A DNA stretch of 64,000 nucleotides from Blasia pusilla (taxonomy: Eukaryota; Marchantiophyta; Marchantiopsida; Blasiales): positions 7,626,001 to 7,690,000 of the forward strand of contig CM114273.1 of assembly GCA_050084515.1 (NCBI GenBank), given 5' to 3'. Shown here piece after piece: positions 35,880 to 47,200 of this stretch. A program made the translations under genes and the position numbers. Numbering within the stretch: position 1 is the first letter of the stretch; each line of letters opens with the position of its first letter. Below the pieces are notes generated by a model, which was not told the origin of the DNA, did not search any database, and saw nothing but the letters and a program-made list of their open reading frames with translations.

Positions 35880-37980
35880 TGTTTCATAGTAAATAAATTA
35901 TTCCCGTGCGGGCACCTTACCAGTCATATAAAAAGGGCGAACCGAAACGGAATATCTTCCTCCGCATTTTCTTCTCGGGAACATGCGAATTACGGGACAA
36001 CGCGCGTTTAGGAGCTACGCGCGGAAGACATCATGATCGCGGCATGGATCTCGGCTCTTTCTTGTCCGACGTGGCTGCGGATGGAGTCATATATAATCGC
36101 GAGTCGGATGTCGGAGATACTGTTTTTTGACCAGGATGATTTCTTCCGCTCCTTCGACGGACTGTCAATTTGCTTTTCCAAGCTTCTTGCAGATATTGTT
36201 TTTTTTTCAGAGAACTTCTTGCAGTCCTTGGACGGACTCCGAATTGGTGTTACCTACGTCGAGTAGATCTCGTAGTTTTCTGACGATCCAAAGGTCTTTT
36301 CCCAGTGTGAAGTTGTTAAGATCGCAGGGATGGAAGGTATGGACGAAGGAATGAGCGACTGCCGTTGTCCAAATACCACTTCACGTACCTACTTTGTCTG
36401 CTGCTTCGTGTGGATGACTGTAGAATCTAAACGACCAGTCAGATGCAGTTGGGGGATACAATGAATGCTTCTCTCGTCTCAGATATCGTAGTTTATTCGG
36501 AGAAAGGCTTCAAGTAAGTACTTGGACGGATTCCGAAAGCCTTTCCGAACTTGAGATTTGTGAAGATCGCAACGACCGGAGCAGAATGCCGTTGGTTCAA
36601 GTGTGTGCTCCATCAGATTATGTACGAATCATCGCGGGATCCGGACGCAGTACTGGTAATGGAATCTTACCGACGGACTGACAAAACCCTGTCACGGTTT
36701 CTCAAGAATCCCTTCGTGTTTGGCCTTAAGTCCTAATGTGGATATGGAATCTCTTCTCCGTATAGAACCCATTAATAGTAATGCACAGTGCATCATCTGC
36801 ATCACGAACGCAAAGTCAAGATCCAAGGTTCACCGAGAGGAGCAGAGGTCGCTCAACTTACGCGGATGATTGATTTCACTTTTCGAGATCTCGGGCAAAG
36901 AGACGATATTTAGTCATGACACAGGGAATCCTGGAGTTCAGGAGACTAATTCGCTCGAGACTTGCTTCATAACACCTGAAATGAGATGTGATCCGAAGGC
37001 GTCAGTGGTTTCATCTGACGTCTACAGCAGTAACAGGACACAAAGGTGTTCGTTCGTAGGTATGGTTAGTTAGCCGAACACGTTATTCGGCAGATCCAAC
37101 ACAGACGAAGCACACAGATGTACACCATGAATAACTCGTACTGCATCGAGAAACTTTATTGTATGTAAGCATTGCAACGCTAAGTGTTTGACGATCAGGC
37201 GATCACGTCGACTGACATTGAGCTAAAACCAAAGGTACTAGCGAATTATGAACAGTGCAAGGGTTTCTAAAGTTCAGACGCCACCTACCTACTGCCCCGA
37301 GAGTAGAAACAGAGTCCGAATCCATGAAAAATCCACACAAAGTAGGCCAATATTTCTTATACACGAAGCTTTTGGGACGAGTTTTTTGGTGACGGGCCTC
37401 GGGGATAAATGAGCTTACATACTGGCTGCCCACAGGAAGCACATAAGCTTCTGGCAAGTAGAATCGACTAGTTGCAATACCGCGCCTACGTATTCTCCAG
37501 CATTTCCCCCGCCCGCCCCTTCTTTCTGGTGAGCATACTATTGGTTTTTGTTTGCTTCATCCAGCAAGCGAAGTTGCCGGAATCAGAAGCGGAAGCAGCT
37601 AATGGAGCTGCCTTTGTACATGTCCTACCAATCCTAACGATTCACAACTACAGTCGCTCTGATGGAGTAGATATTCCTCTTCTCTGTACAATTTGTTGTC
37701 ACAAAACTAGCAAATCAAAAGCACGTAATCCACACATCACCGGGGCCCAACCACACCTCAGAATCAAACCTTTGACACACGGGGGTTGTAGCGCTCTCCA
37801 TTTCGGTGGCAAGACTTCGTGGTGAGACTAACTATGGAGCCGCTGAAGATCTGCTAACAGATCGCTTTCTGATGGATTGACAGGGAAAGTCTCTTCAGCG
37901 GGATCTGTAAACTGAACTGTCGTTCGACAGAGTTGGAATATCATACAGCTGTGACCATGTTTCGGTACGGGCTCTATAAT
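35880..37980. other. Mixed-composition region, no gene resolved
   Basis: GC is higher than in the flanks from about 35,900 onward. A short plus-strand frame (about 36042-36128, starting MDLGSFLSDVAADG) ends quickly and resembles nothing known. A GACGGACT/ATT string recurs at about 36155, 36231, 36523 and 36673. This may be the 3' flank of the minus-strand gene that ends at 37984, or an eroded gene. Confidence 0.3.
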
Positions 37981-37983
37981 CCT

Positions 37984-39530
37984 TCAAAACCCGGAACTCT
38001 TCGTGCTGATCAGACCGTGCACTTTTGCTGGCGCCACATCCTTGCTCCCCTTCGTCATCGCAACATCGAACTGAGCTGTGTACTTATTTTGCTTGCCTGT
38101 CTCCGTGAGTGGCGGCTCGTTCAGGTATGCCCACTTGCTCTTGGTCCACCTGGTAATCACAACACCGGGCCGTGTCAACACGCTTCACGCACCCTTAAGA
38201 GCTCCACGACCGCACTTCAGTCAGATGCAGGAAACGGCTTCGGGGTGACCTGGAGGAATTTGAGCGGTGGGGATACAACTTCTTTACTCACCAGTCTGCC
38301 CTCCGCGTTATGCCGATGTCTTTCGGACCTTTTGGTGTTGTGGGAAGACTCCTCGCGCTTGGCTGGATGTCGTAGTTATCGTCGTTCCATTCTAGATTCT
38401 GCATGCAACGCATTTCCGTTAGCTCCTATCGTCGTAGCCTTGCAAGAGAGCCTATTCCCAGATTTTCATTTCCAGATCCAGAATCGAGACGATGGAATGG
38501 AGAGAGAGAGAGAGAAGCGGCTGAATCCAAAACTTACGGATGGTATCGAATGTTTCGTGAGCCCAGCAGTTTGCTGAGCCTCCTCAAGATGTTCTTGGAT
38601 AGATCTGCGTTTGACCCGCCAAAATCTGTCAACTTCCACGTTCGTCACAGAGTTGGCTCTCCTGAGACCTGCACATTCCGATATCAGCAGACACCCTCAC
38701 TTTCTCAGCTCGATCGGACCACCCAAACTCTTTCCTTGTTCCATCTAGTCGCTGACTATCAATCCACACGACCGCTCCATCTCTACCCCATAATTGCGCT
38801 TCCAGGAAGCTCGAGATGCCGCTCAGTACCTTCACCTCACATATTCCTCCAAAGCACAGAAGAGCAGAGCTCGACACTCATCAGAAAGACCAGTCGGCAC
38901 CTTTAATTTCTCCGACATCCTACCCATTCTAACGCAACCAGTCCCCATAGGACTACTTTTCCATGCCATGAAAAGCTTCCCGCCACTCGAAATTGTTGCG
39001 GAGGCCTCCGCAAATTCAAACCCCTCGAATTACAGGCCCGAGCACCACTCCCATAGCCAGTGTTCAGCACACGTAATCGACCCTTTCACACGCCCTTCCG
39101 GATGACTGTAGCATCCCAATTGGACAAGAGATTCTCTTCTCTACACCTTCACCTTAAGGCATCCTGTAGAAGCAGGAAGCAGAACACCACTATCATGGAA
39201 TCACTGCGGAGGAGGAGGAGGAGGAGGAGGAGGCTGCAGTCACACGCACCTTGCTGAGAAGTATTCTTGGGAGAAGTCGACCAGCCGGCCATCAAAGAAC
39301 CCATATCTCGCGCCGCCCGGATCGAAAACAGGCGAATGCAGCGTTACAGTGGTGATCAAAGCCGCGAGTGTGGCTCCGGAAAATGCTCCAAATCGGGTCG
39401 CCTCCGCACCTCCAGACAAATGATAAGTCGTTTGTTTCAAACACCGGACCCCCCAACGCACTCGCTGCTGCACCCCACGCCCCTTCTCATCCGCCCGATA
39501 TTCAAGCGGAAACCTCGAAATGCGCCCCAC
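37984..39530 (-). CDS. Small conserved-looking plant protein, multi-exon gene of unknown function
   Basis: Four minus-strand exons join with matching phases and canonical splice sites: up to about 39440 (possibly 39530) down to 39253 (donor GTGCGT); 38661-38538 (donor GTAAGT); 38398-38292 (donor GTGAGT); 38149-37984, ending in TGA. The joined C-terminal 165-185 residues begin with a hydrophobic run (GAFSGATLAALITTVTL, a possible membrane segment), continue through VDFSQEYFSARRANSVTNVE and a basic/acidic helix (FWRVKRRSIQEHLEEAQQ), and end in a Lys-rich stretch finishing STKSSGF. Codon use (AAG, CTG, GTG) supports coding. No in-frame ATG precedes the first exon before a stop, so at least one upstream exon is missing; a run starting MKRSLQTPRIG (about 39700) ending at a GTGAGT donor near 39628 is a candidate whose phase does not yet fit. 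The function is not recognised. Confidence 0.72.
39208..39233 (+). repeat. (GGA)n microsatellite
   Basis: About eight GGA units lie just upstream, on the plus strand, of the donor site at 39252, inside the first intron of the minus-strand gene. Confidence 0.85.
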
Positions 39531-39559
39531 TGCAACCGCAACTCAACTTAATTGCACTG

Positions 39560-40100
39560 CACTGCCGTCTACTCACTGCACGAGACAGAGAAGCTATTGA
39601 TCGTCGAATTTCCACGCTCTGCACTCACCCAATTCCGCAGCGCCGACTGCCTCCCGCTGCTCTTGTTCCAATCCGCGGAGTTTGCAGAGAGCGCTTCATG
39701 CAACCAGAGTATATGAAGAAGTCCGCCTCCCGTCCCCGTCCCCGTCCCCGTCCGCTGATTGTGATCCAGGCGCCAGATCCCCTCCGTAAATCGCTCGATC
39801 CAGCGGTCCGTGCGGGCGGGCTGGTTCCGAAGACTGTACCGCTGGAGGCCTCTTTCACGGCTTCACAAACCCGCGTGCCGCGGTTCTCGGGGGACTACAG
39901 CGCGCCGGGATATCCTCCCGGGGGAGATTCCGCAGTCCGCCGGCTGTTCTCGGCGGGTTTCTGTGCTCTTTTGGTAGTCCGGTTTGGCGGACCCGGTTTA
40001 CCGGCACTTGACGTAGCCGGTGTGGTAAACACGTCCTTGCATTTCATGTCCGATGCGGACACGCATGTACGTGGATGATATCCATACCATGTCATCCCAC
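39560..40100 (-). promoter_or_regulatory. GC-rich upstream region of the minus-strand gene
   Basis: GC-rich DNA with a CCGTCC repeat (39729-39752) and open frames on both strands, none with a known domain. By position it should hold the first exon and promoter of the gene at 37984-39530. No convincing TATA box was found. An unrelated plus-strand gene (open frame 39368-40078) cannot be excluded. Confidence 0.35.
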
Positions 40101-41436
40101 ATCATGGGCCACTTCGAGAGCGGTTCCGACCTCCTGACCATCCAACGCTGCCGTATGGATGATGGATGTATGCATAACATGATATGGGATATCAAGCATG
40201 AACATGGGAGCCATTGGGAGGAGGTGGTGGTGGGATACTCTATTTCATGTATTTTCATATTTTATTTTCAGATGATGTTGTCATCTTATCACTTTGAAGA
40301 GTTATATATTTTTTGGTTTAGCCAAATTTTACGTTTCTATCCGTAACTTAGGTGGTTTGCTATCCGTGACTTACTCTACTTATTCTATGAGACTTGGTTC
40401 TAGTTCTACGAGACTTGGTTCTAGAATGTTAGTGGGATAGTTTTATCATTATAGCGTTAGACTATTTGAGCTCTTATGTTTGGTGGTTTTATTTTACTTT
40501 CTAGGATATCCTAATTTACTTGTGGATTGCTTCCACTATTTTGAGACCTCGAGCTTTCCTTTTCCTTTCCTATTTTGAGACCTCGAGCTTTCCTTTCTGT
40601 CTAAACCTTTCTATTTGCATGACAATCATTTGTATAAAATGGATGGAAAGAATTCTCCTCGAACCAAAAACCATCCCTCCCCACACTAAGTTCACCAACT
40701 CCATTAATGAATTTATCTAGTCTTACAAAAACAAAGCATCCCTTTTAAAATCCAACCTTTCCTCACTCCCTTTATCCTAACTTAAAACCCCTTCTATGAT
40801 TGAAGAGAAAGCCTAAACTACCCTTCTTGAACAATCATCATATGTGATCCATATTCCATACATACAAGTTATATCCATAACAACATTCAATATTATGTTC
40901 AATCCAAAGTTGAGAGTCAATATCTTCTCTTAGAGCGACAAAGAAAGTATGTGGAATAGGTTCATGCGTAGTGGGTATGAGAGGAAACGCTAGTAGTGGG
41001 TAATTTTTTTATGGAAGACTCATTCATTATATCACTATTCATGCAATCTCTTATGGTTGCTACGAGGCTTGCTATTATTAGAGAATGAGTTTTTTTTTGG
41101 TAAGTGAATATGACAATGGCAAGAGTTGCAGGACGTGAAGGCTTTCAAGTTCATTTACTAAGTAATAACTTGATCATTTGATTCATTTAGGTAATGATTA
41201 GTAATGCACACTTTTCTTTTCATTAGAAGTAGAATGTCTATTCGCTAATAGTTATTGGATGATCCAATATGATTGATGGGAATCAAAAGATGTGGAAAGA
41301 TGAAATATCTAACCTTTGATTGCATAGAATTTGAAGTCCACATAAGTTGGGTATTGTCTTCAACTAGGTGGGGGGAGGGGGAAGAGGAATCTGAGTTAAT
41401 GTGGAGATTTTTGCTCAAGGACTACAAAAAACAAGC
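40100..41436. other. AT-rich spacer with short tandem duplications
   Basis: A 21-22-bp unit (GAGACTTGGTTCTAG) occurs twice near 40388-40425, and a 35-40-bp unit (TTTTGAGACCTCGAGCTTTCC) twice near 40540-40600. No gene was recognised. Confidence 0.5.
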
Positions 41437-41447
41437 ATGGGCTTATT

Positions 41448-41746
41448 CAAGGTTGCATGTGGACAAAGTTCGTGTCCGTGGACTTATGTCTGTCCTATGG
41501 AGGGACTTTTCTATATGGGCCCCACCTTTCCCTTCTTTCTCATTCTCCTTACTTGCCTTCGTGTTCTATACTCCCCCATTTCTTCATCCTTCCACCTCCA
41601 CTCCCTCCTCCCTCATTGCTACTCTCATCCTTGCCTTGCCTTCCATCATGGACTAAAAGTATGGGTCCCACCTCTTGGAACCCACGTCCGTGGATATGTC
41701 CATACTTGTCCGTCCTAAGGAAGGACTTGTCCGTTTTTGTGTAACG
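41448..41746 (+). mobile_element. Mutator-like MITE, copy 1
   Basis: A 299-bp non-coding element runs from CAAGGTTGCATGTGGACAA to GTTTTTGTGTAACG. It is flanked by an exact 11-bp duplication ATGGGCTTATT (41437-41447 and 41747-41757), a length typical of Mutator-type transposases. Its ends are imperfect inverted repeats sharing GTT(G/A)CA and GGACAA(G)T. Copies lie at 44441-44750 (inverse) and 58554-59080. Confidence 0.8.
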
Positions 41747-41757
41747 ATGGGCTTATT

Positions 41758-42870
41758 ACATTGGTAAAAAGACACATAAAAAAACTTCAAAAAATTCCCA
41801 TTGATCCAACAAATAGGACTTCTGACAAAGCCTTTATGACATTATTTTGATTATAATATATATTGTATAGCAAAGAATAATATTTCTTTCTCAACTTTCC
41901 GTGGTCCATGCTAGTATGCAAATTATTGAAATCTATTTCTCCTAACGTAATAAAGTCTTTGCATTTTGAAAAGAAGGCATATATTCATATTATGAACTCT
42001 AACAATTCAGGCTATAAAAGAAATATTGTAGCCCAAGTTTGACTTAGTGCATTCTCTAGAATTATGTTAGACAAACCCACATATATTTCAACCACATGCC
42101 ATTTGGTAACCTTTGTAAATTTTTATATGGTAGTAGAGTAAAAACACATTTTCTAGGATTAATGCAAGTTGAAAATAAGGAACTCTAAATTCTATTGTAT
42201 AGTGTTTAATTTTTCTCTTTAGGAAATAGAAGTTGAATTATGGAAAGTTGATTGGAAGTTTTCTTTGTCTTCCTTAGAAATTGAATGGAATGACTTTAGG
42301 AAGATGATGAAGTATTATCAAAATTTTAGGTGGCTTACTAGATAACACGATATGACTTTAAGTGGATTTTAGTTTATTTCTTTGGCATCTATCTTGACGA
42401 AGATGATTTGGCTTCTATATTTCTTCTTAAGAAGGTATAATCATTTTAATCATAACTTATTGTCTGAACTTGTTGGCGGAAATCTTATATTCCATATCCA
42501 ATTTGAGCAATATGTGTCAATTGACATTTATACATATTTCAAAAATAGTTTTTAGTTGAGCAAATTGAGATAACATATAAGAAAATGAAGTTGATTTGCA
42601 ATGCTATTGTAGAGGATATGTTAGATATTTAAGAAATGAATACGTTGAGAAATAGAAGTAAAGAAGTTGTGTGCAAAAAGAGGAACATGATGAAGAAAAT
42701 AAGAGAAATCATTTATGGAAGACCTATGCAGAATGGTGAAGGTAATCAATTTTGGACTTGAGAGAACAAGTTTCATGAGTATTTCCAACACACCAATTAG
42801 GTCAAAGAAGTTTTCTAGTATATTTGAAATAGTGAGTTCTATCACTAAAGAAAAAGCATTTGTCACAAAT
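41758..42870. other. AT-rich spacer, nothing recognised
   Basis: Low-GC DNA with short frames only; it ends at the target site of the solo LTR at 42871. Confidence 0.45.
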
Positions 42871-43901
42871 TGTCGCGACCCTCATAACCAAACAACACCA
42901 AATACGCGCCAAGCAAAACATCAGAACTCAAAGGAACTCACGCCGCGAGGTTTGCGCTTTGGAGAGGCGTTTGGAAGAGTCTCTTGGAAAAGTCTAAGAG
43001 ACGAAACGTGGAACAGAGTTGTGCATTTCATGCGTTAGTGGTCGCGACCAGGAAACCTAGACCAAACGCGAGCCGAGACTTGAGATGAGTTGAGTCTTGG
43101 AGGTTGGTTGCCAAAGAGGTGAGAACCAGTTTGGAACACGGCTAGCGTTTGGGAGAATCTGACTGTGTTTAGGACCATAACGTTGAGCTCCGAGATGCGT
43201 TTGGGACAAGTAAGGGCGCGTTTGAAAGCTGATCTTGAGACTCTTCCAACGCACCAAAGATCTCAGCAAACGCGTAAGTACAGGCTGAGATATTGGCCGA
43301 AAACGATTCAGAGAGCAATCGGATTGAGGGCCAATTGGAGGGGCCCGGGTGTCTTTCCCTAAATGTAGGGGGCCCCCGGAGATCCCCAGAAGTACTAGTA
43401 AGGGGAGTACCTTCTCTGAGATGTCTCGGGAAACGAAACCCCACTTTGGGCGCCAAACGGCGTTTCAGAGGCACGGGATGAAACGGGAGTTTGGCGCGGA
43501 AACCCGAAACCCAAACCTGATCCAAGGGAGTGGACTTTGTACGCCACACTTGGATTCCAACCGAGATTCACGCCGTGCGAGTCTTGGTGAGGAAATCATT
43601 GGATGTTCATCGGACGAGTTGGAACCGCTAGGCGCGAAACGCCGTTTCAGTTCCTGAACCCAGAAAAGTCTCATCCCAAGTCTTTCGAGACTTGTCCGTG
43701 TTGGAAACCGCGAAACTAGGAAGGTTGAGCTTGAAGAGAGAGTCCGAGACGAGAACTCGGAAAGTAATCCCGCTGATTGATCCAAGACCCGACTAACCGA
43801 AGTGTGTGTTTGGATGCAGATCAGCGTTGAGAGCGTGACCTACTGAACGCACGCTTCCGCAACAAACAAGATTAACGTTCAAGGAGAGTAGGCGCACGAC
43901 A
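42871..43901 (+). repeat. Solo LTR, family B, with perfect target duplication
   Basis: A 1031-bp LTR runs from TGTCGCGACCC to GCACGACA, flanked by CAAAT on both sides (42866-42870 and 43902-43906). It is a divergent member of the chromovirus LTR family seen at 17.7-25.4 kb, sharing the 'agaagtactagtaagggg' core and the 'ttcaaggagagtagg' end. Confidence 0.92.
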
Positions 43902-43906
43902 CAAAT

Positions 43907-44430
43907 AGTCAAGTCTTAAATGCACAAGGTAGCAGAGAATTCAACAACACTTGAATGGATGGTCCCAAGCCCTCCAGCATTTGATACTTTTGAAGAACTT
44001 CCATCTATCAAGGAAAGCATTTAAACGTGTTAGCAATTTGTGCAACTTAAGCATAGACCCGCTCCGCCCTATATACGAAAAGAGAGTCATGATTGCGGCT
44101 TAAAAGATGATCAAGCTTGGTGGAATAACTAAAGTGGACCAAGAATAGGTAGTCGTGAGACTAGGGAGACAAAAAGTCATACGACAAGTCTCAACACTTT
44201 TAGAAAGTGCGGAGGATTCCAATGGAATGTAGAGTTGGGAGTCCTCGTCCATATTAAGATTGAGGGCCAAAAGTAGTGGCCTCGTTTCGATAGTCAAGAT
44301 ATAGAGGGGTTAAAGAAATCTAGAAGTACTTGTAGGGTTTGGGGGCCCAAGGAGGGGGCACTCTCCCTCCCTAATTGCTTATTGACTAGAATAAGTATTT
44401 GACCATGTTTCGTGTTTGGCCATGGGTTAT
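43907..44430 (+). repeat. Degenerate sequence related to LTR family B
   Basis: The order 'gattgagggccaaaa', then 'agaagtacttgtagggttt', then 'gactagaat' (44250-44400) parallels family B LTRs, but the ends are unplaceable. The same layout appears near 4.8 kb and 62.65 kb. Confidence 0.35.
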
Positions 44431-44440
44431 GTTGTGAACA

Positions 44441-44750
44441 TAGTTGCACAAAAACGTATAAGTCCGTCCCTAGGGCGGGCATGGACATACAAGTGTGGAC
44501 ATGTCCAAAGACATGAATTGCAAGAGGTGGGGCCCATACTTATAGCTCGTGGTGGAAGGCAAGACAGGGGCGGGCTCGGCAATAAAGGAGAAGGGAGAGG
44601 AGGTGGGGGAAGGAAGAAACAGAAAAGTGCAAAACATGGAGGCAAGTGGGGAGGATGAGAAAGAAGGGGAAGGTGGACTCCACATGGACAAGTCCTTCCA
44701 TAGAACAAAAATAAGTCCATGGACATGGACTTTGTCCACATGCAACCTTG
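44441..44750 (-). mobile_element. Mutator-like MITE, copy 2
   Basis: A 310-bp inverse copy of 41448-41746, flanked by an exact 10-bp duplication GTTGTGAACA (44431-44440 and 44751-44760). Confidence 0.82.
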
Positions 44751-44790
44751 GTTGTGAACAAGGATACTCTTAGGGACATATCTTGAGGAT

Positions 44791-45431
44791 TGTCGTGGGC
44801 ATACATATCGCTACACAATATACATCGTTGTCACCGAACACACACACAAACACGCACGATCCCATGCTAACTCATGGCATCCAAACAACGAGACAAGAAG
44901 TACCAAAATATCTCCAATAAAGTAAGATCCAATCTCTCTCTACACCATCTCATACCATAACTCTCAAAGGTATGCACTCTCTCTCATGTCAAACCAAAAC
45001 CACTCTCCTAATTAGAGGCTTGGGTTACACTCACAAGGCAAGGGACCATAACTCCGCCGCCTCATGCCAAGAGGTTCAACAAAGAGAGAATGAGCTCTCA
45101 AGCTCTCTCTCCTTGAGGTATACCCCTCCCCTCTCCCAAGCTCTTTCCGTGGTAACCTATTCTCCCAAGTCACCTCCTTGGCTCTTGACCTGATGTAGGA
45201 GGTCAATGGCCACTTACCAAAAATAGAAAGTCGATCATATGCTCAAAATGGTACTTACCTAAAATAGTAAGTTCCTCAATATGGCTCCAAATGAGCCAAA
45301 ACGAAGGGAAAACCTGCTCTCTCAGGTTTCCCGAGGCCTCAACAGGTCATCCTCAACCTATTGAGCGTGTCCTCCACTACTCTTGAAGATGCTCTACTAG
45401 ATCTCACTGATATATCCTAAAGGACGTGACA
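44791..45431 (-). repeat. 3' LTR, family A
   Basis: A 641-bp LTR, bounded on the plus strand by TGTCGTGGGC and GACGTGACA. The whole length matches the solo LTRs at 31171 and 61047. Confidence 0.88.
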
Positions 45432-45433
45432 AC

Positions 45434-45561
45434 TGTCGTGTACATACACATCGCTACACAACATACATCGCTGTCACCGAACACACACACAAATATGCAC
45501 GATCCCATGCTAACTCATGGCATCCAAACAACGAGACAAGAAGTACCAAAATATCTCCAAT
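45434..45561 (-). repeat. Extra LTR tail inside the 3' untranslated region
   Basis: A 128-bp copy of the LTR's last 128 bp (the same as 44791-44918), placed directly before the 3' LTR with two intervening bases. The same layout occurs at 2010-2139. Confidence 0.88.
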
Positions 45562-45747
45562 CGCCCCCCTAGCTGGTGGTTAGGTCCCTCTAACTCCAGA
45601 TCGCCATCTATCCCTACCTACCATGACATACATCTCTCGGTAGCTAAAAGCAAGAAGACCGGATGCTCATGTGGCCCCATCGTTAGTCGCCTTCCTGTCA
45701 TCCATGTTAGAGAAAAATTCGGGATCGAAACCTACCTAATATCTCCT

Positions 45748-46080
45748 CTATGTACATCTGGGACACATCCATCGTCCCCGAGGAACCCTAGTGAGAGGTG
45801 GCGTCAGACATGCCATATGCTAATCTCTCGAACAACCATCACAGACTAGCATCATGGCCGCACCACGGGCATAACTACACAACATACAATGCAAGCCTGC
45901 AGGAACTACAGCTAAGCTCGGATCCACTGTACCATGAATGTTAGGAAGGTGACATGGTGCACAATTACGCACATGGTCCTTCCATACCATACCATCGCGT
46001 CCCTCCAGCAAGAGAACACCGGATGGCAAAACGTCACGCACTCTCAAGATAGTGCGCCCTGCAGTCACATCCAACGTCGT
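45748..46080 (-). pseudogene. PHD finger at the C-terminus of Gypsy pol
   Basis: After the integrase, a linker (CAPCHLPNIHG) leads into a C4HC3 cluster: CMLC, 11 residues, CDGC, a histidine and cysteine in the HMAC unit, then WMCPRC, ending at TAG 45748-45750. The spacing C-x2-C, C-x2-C-x4-H-x2-C, C-x2-C and the LTPPL sequence are those of PHD fingers that read histone H3 tails. Here it would replace the chromodomain of chromoviruses as an integration guide (inference). A TAG at 45820-45822 interrupts it just before the histidine, where PHD fingers normally have tryptophan. The older copy at 1030-1829 keeps that tryptophan but has lost a cysteine and has a stop further on. Confidence 0.88.
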
Positions 46081-46125
46081 CGGTGCCGTCTACTCCAAGT
46101 AGACATAATCTCCCTGATGAAACCT

Positions 46126-47200
46126 CTAGATAGTTGGTCGATAACCACCACCCCGAATAGTCGCATACCTCAACGTATCCCGATGTTGCGCAATCGCCAA
46201 GTTCTCGAACGCCATGGGCATCACTCTCTGAAACAACTCAGCCCTCTGAGAACATGCTCGCACCCATATATCTGGGTCATCAAGGTCCAAAGACTCACCA
46301 AAGATCTCGACGAATGGCGCGGTAAATCGGCTCTTGGCCATAAAGTAGAAAGTACGGTGAAAAAGACGCTAAGGATGCTCGCTGCTGAATCAGATCCCAT
46401 CGCCAACCATGGCAACTGGAGGTCCCAATCTCCTAGGTGACCTCTTTGCAATCCATACTTGCGTAAACCCCTCTTCACCGTCTGCACAACTCTCTCCGCT
46501 AATCCATCCGCCTCAGGATGATCTCGTGAAGTCGTACGATGGTCGATGAGCGTCTGATCAAACAAGGCTTGGAACTCAACGCGAAACTCGGTACCCTGGT
46601 CTGTCAACACCTCAGCCGGTACGCCATAATGACTCAGCACTCTGTCAAGGAAGGCATAAGCTACTCCCTCACTCGCTTTGTCAGGCAATGCAACCAACTC
46701 GATCCACTTCGAGAAGTGCTCGATCATCACCAACACATAACGACTATGACGCTCCGTCAAAGGCAAAGGTCCTGAAAAATCCAAACTCCATCTATACTCT
46801 AAGCCCATGATCGGTAATGGATGCAACTGTGGAGTCGGAGCATTGAACGATGCTCAGACCGGTCACACACCATGCACCTGGCAACAAACTGCTGAACGTC
46901 AATCTGCATGCCTCGCCACTAATGCTGAATCTAAAGCAAGTTGTACGTCCGCTTCACCCCAAAGTGACCCAACTCCTCGTGGGCATGTTGCACTAGTCGT
47001 GCTCTCTACGAAGGATGCGGCACTACGCGTACTCTGCCATCCTCCCAAACCCTCAAAACATGTGTCCCCTCCCAACGGAACCGTCTGGCCCGCTGTAGGA
47101 TTTGAACCCGCTCTCTAGCATCCACGGTGCTTGCAACGCTGCCAGTACGAAGGTACTCCAAGAATACTCCATCCTCATGAATATCTCGGCCACTTGTCAT
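46126..47200 (-). pseudogene. Integrase (zinc-binding, catalytic core)
   Basis: From 47200 down: an N-terminal part (RARRFRWEG...WEDGRVRVVPHPS), an HHCC zinc-binding region (HEELGHFG near 46990 and CMVC near 46874), then the core 46826-46221. The catalytic triad is visible: Asp in SLDFSGPL, Asp in VLTDQGTEF and Glu in HPEADGLAERVVQ. The segment 46341-46126 (RAELFQRVMPMAFENLAIAQHRD) continues into a GDYVYL-type SH3-like module before the PHD finger. Frames shift at about 47200, 46850 and 46340, so no full enzyme can be made. Confidence 0.9.

Noticed and set aside
47095-47125. tRNA-like T-loop string GGATTTGAACCC
   Set aside because: It is the complement of the retroelement integrase frame (a RERVQILQ-type stretch); no acceptor stem or anticodon arm can be folded around it.
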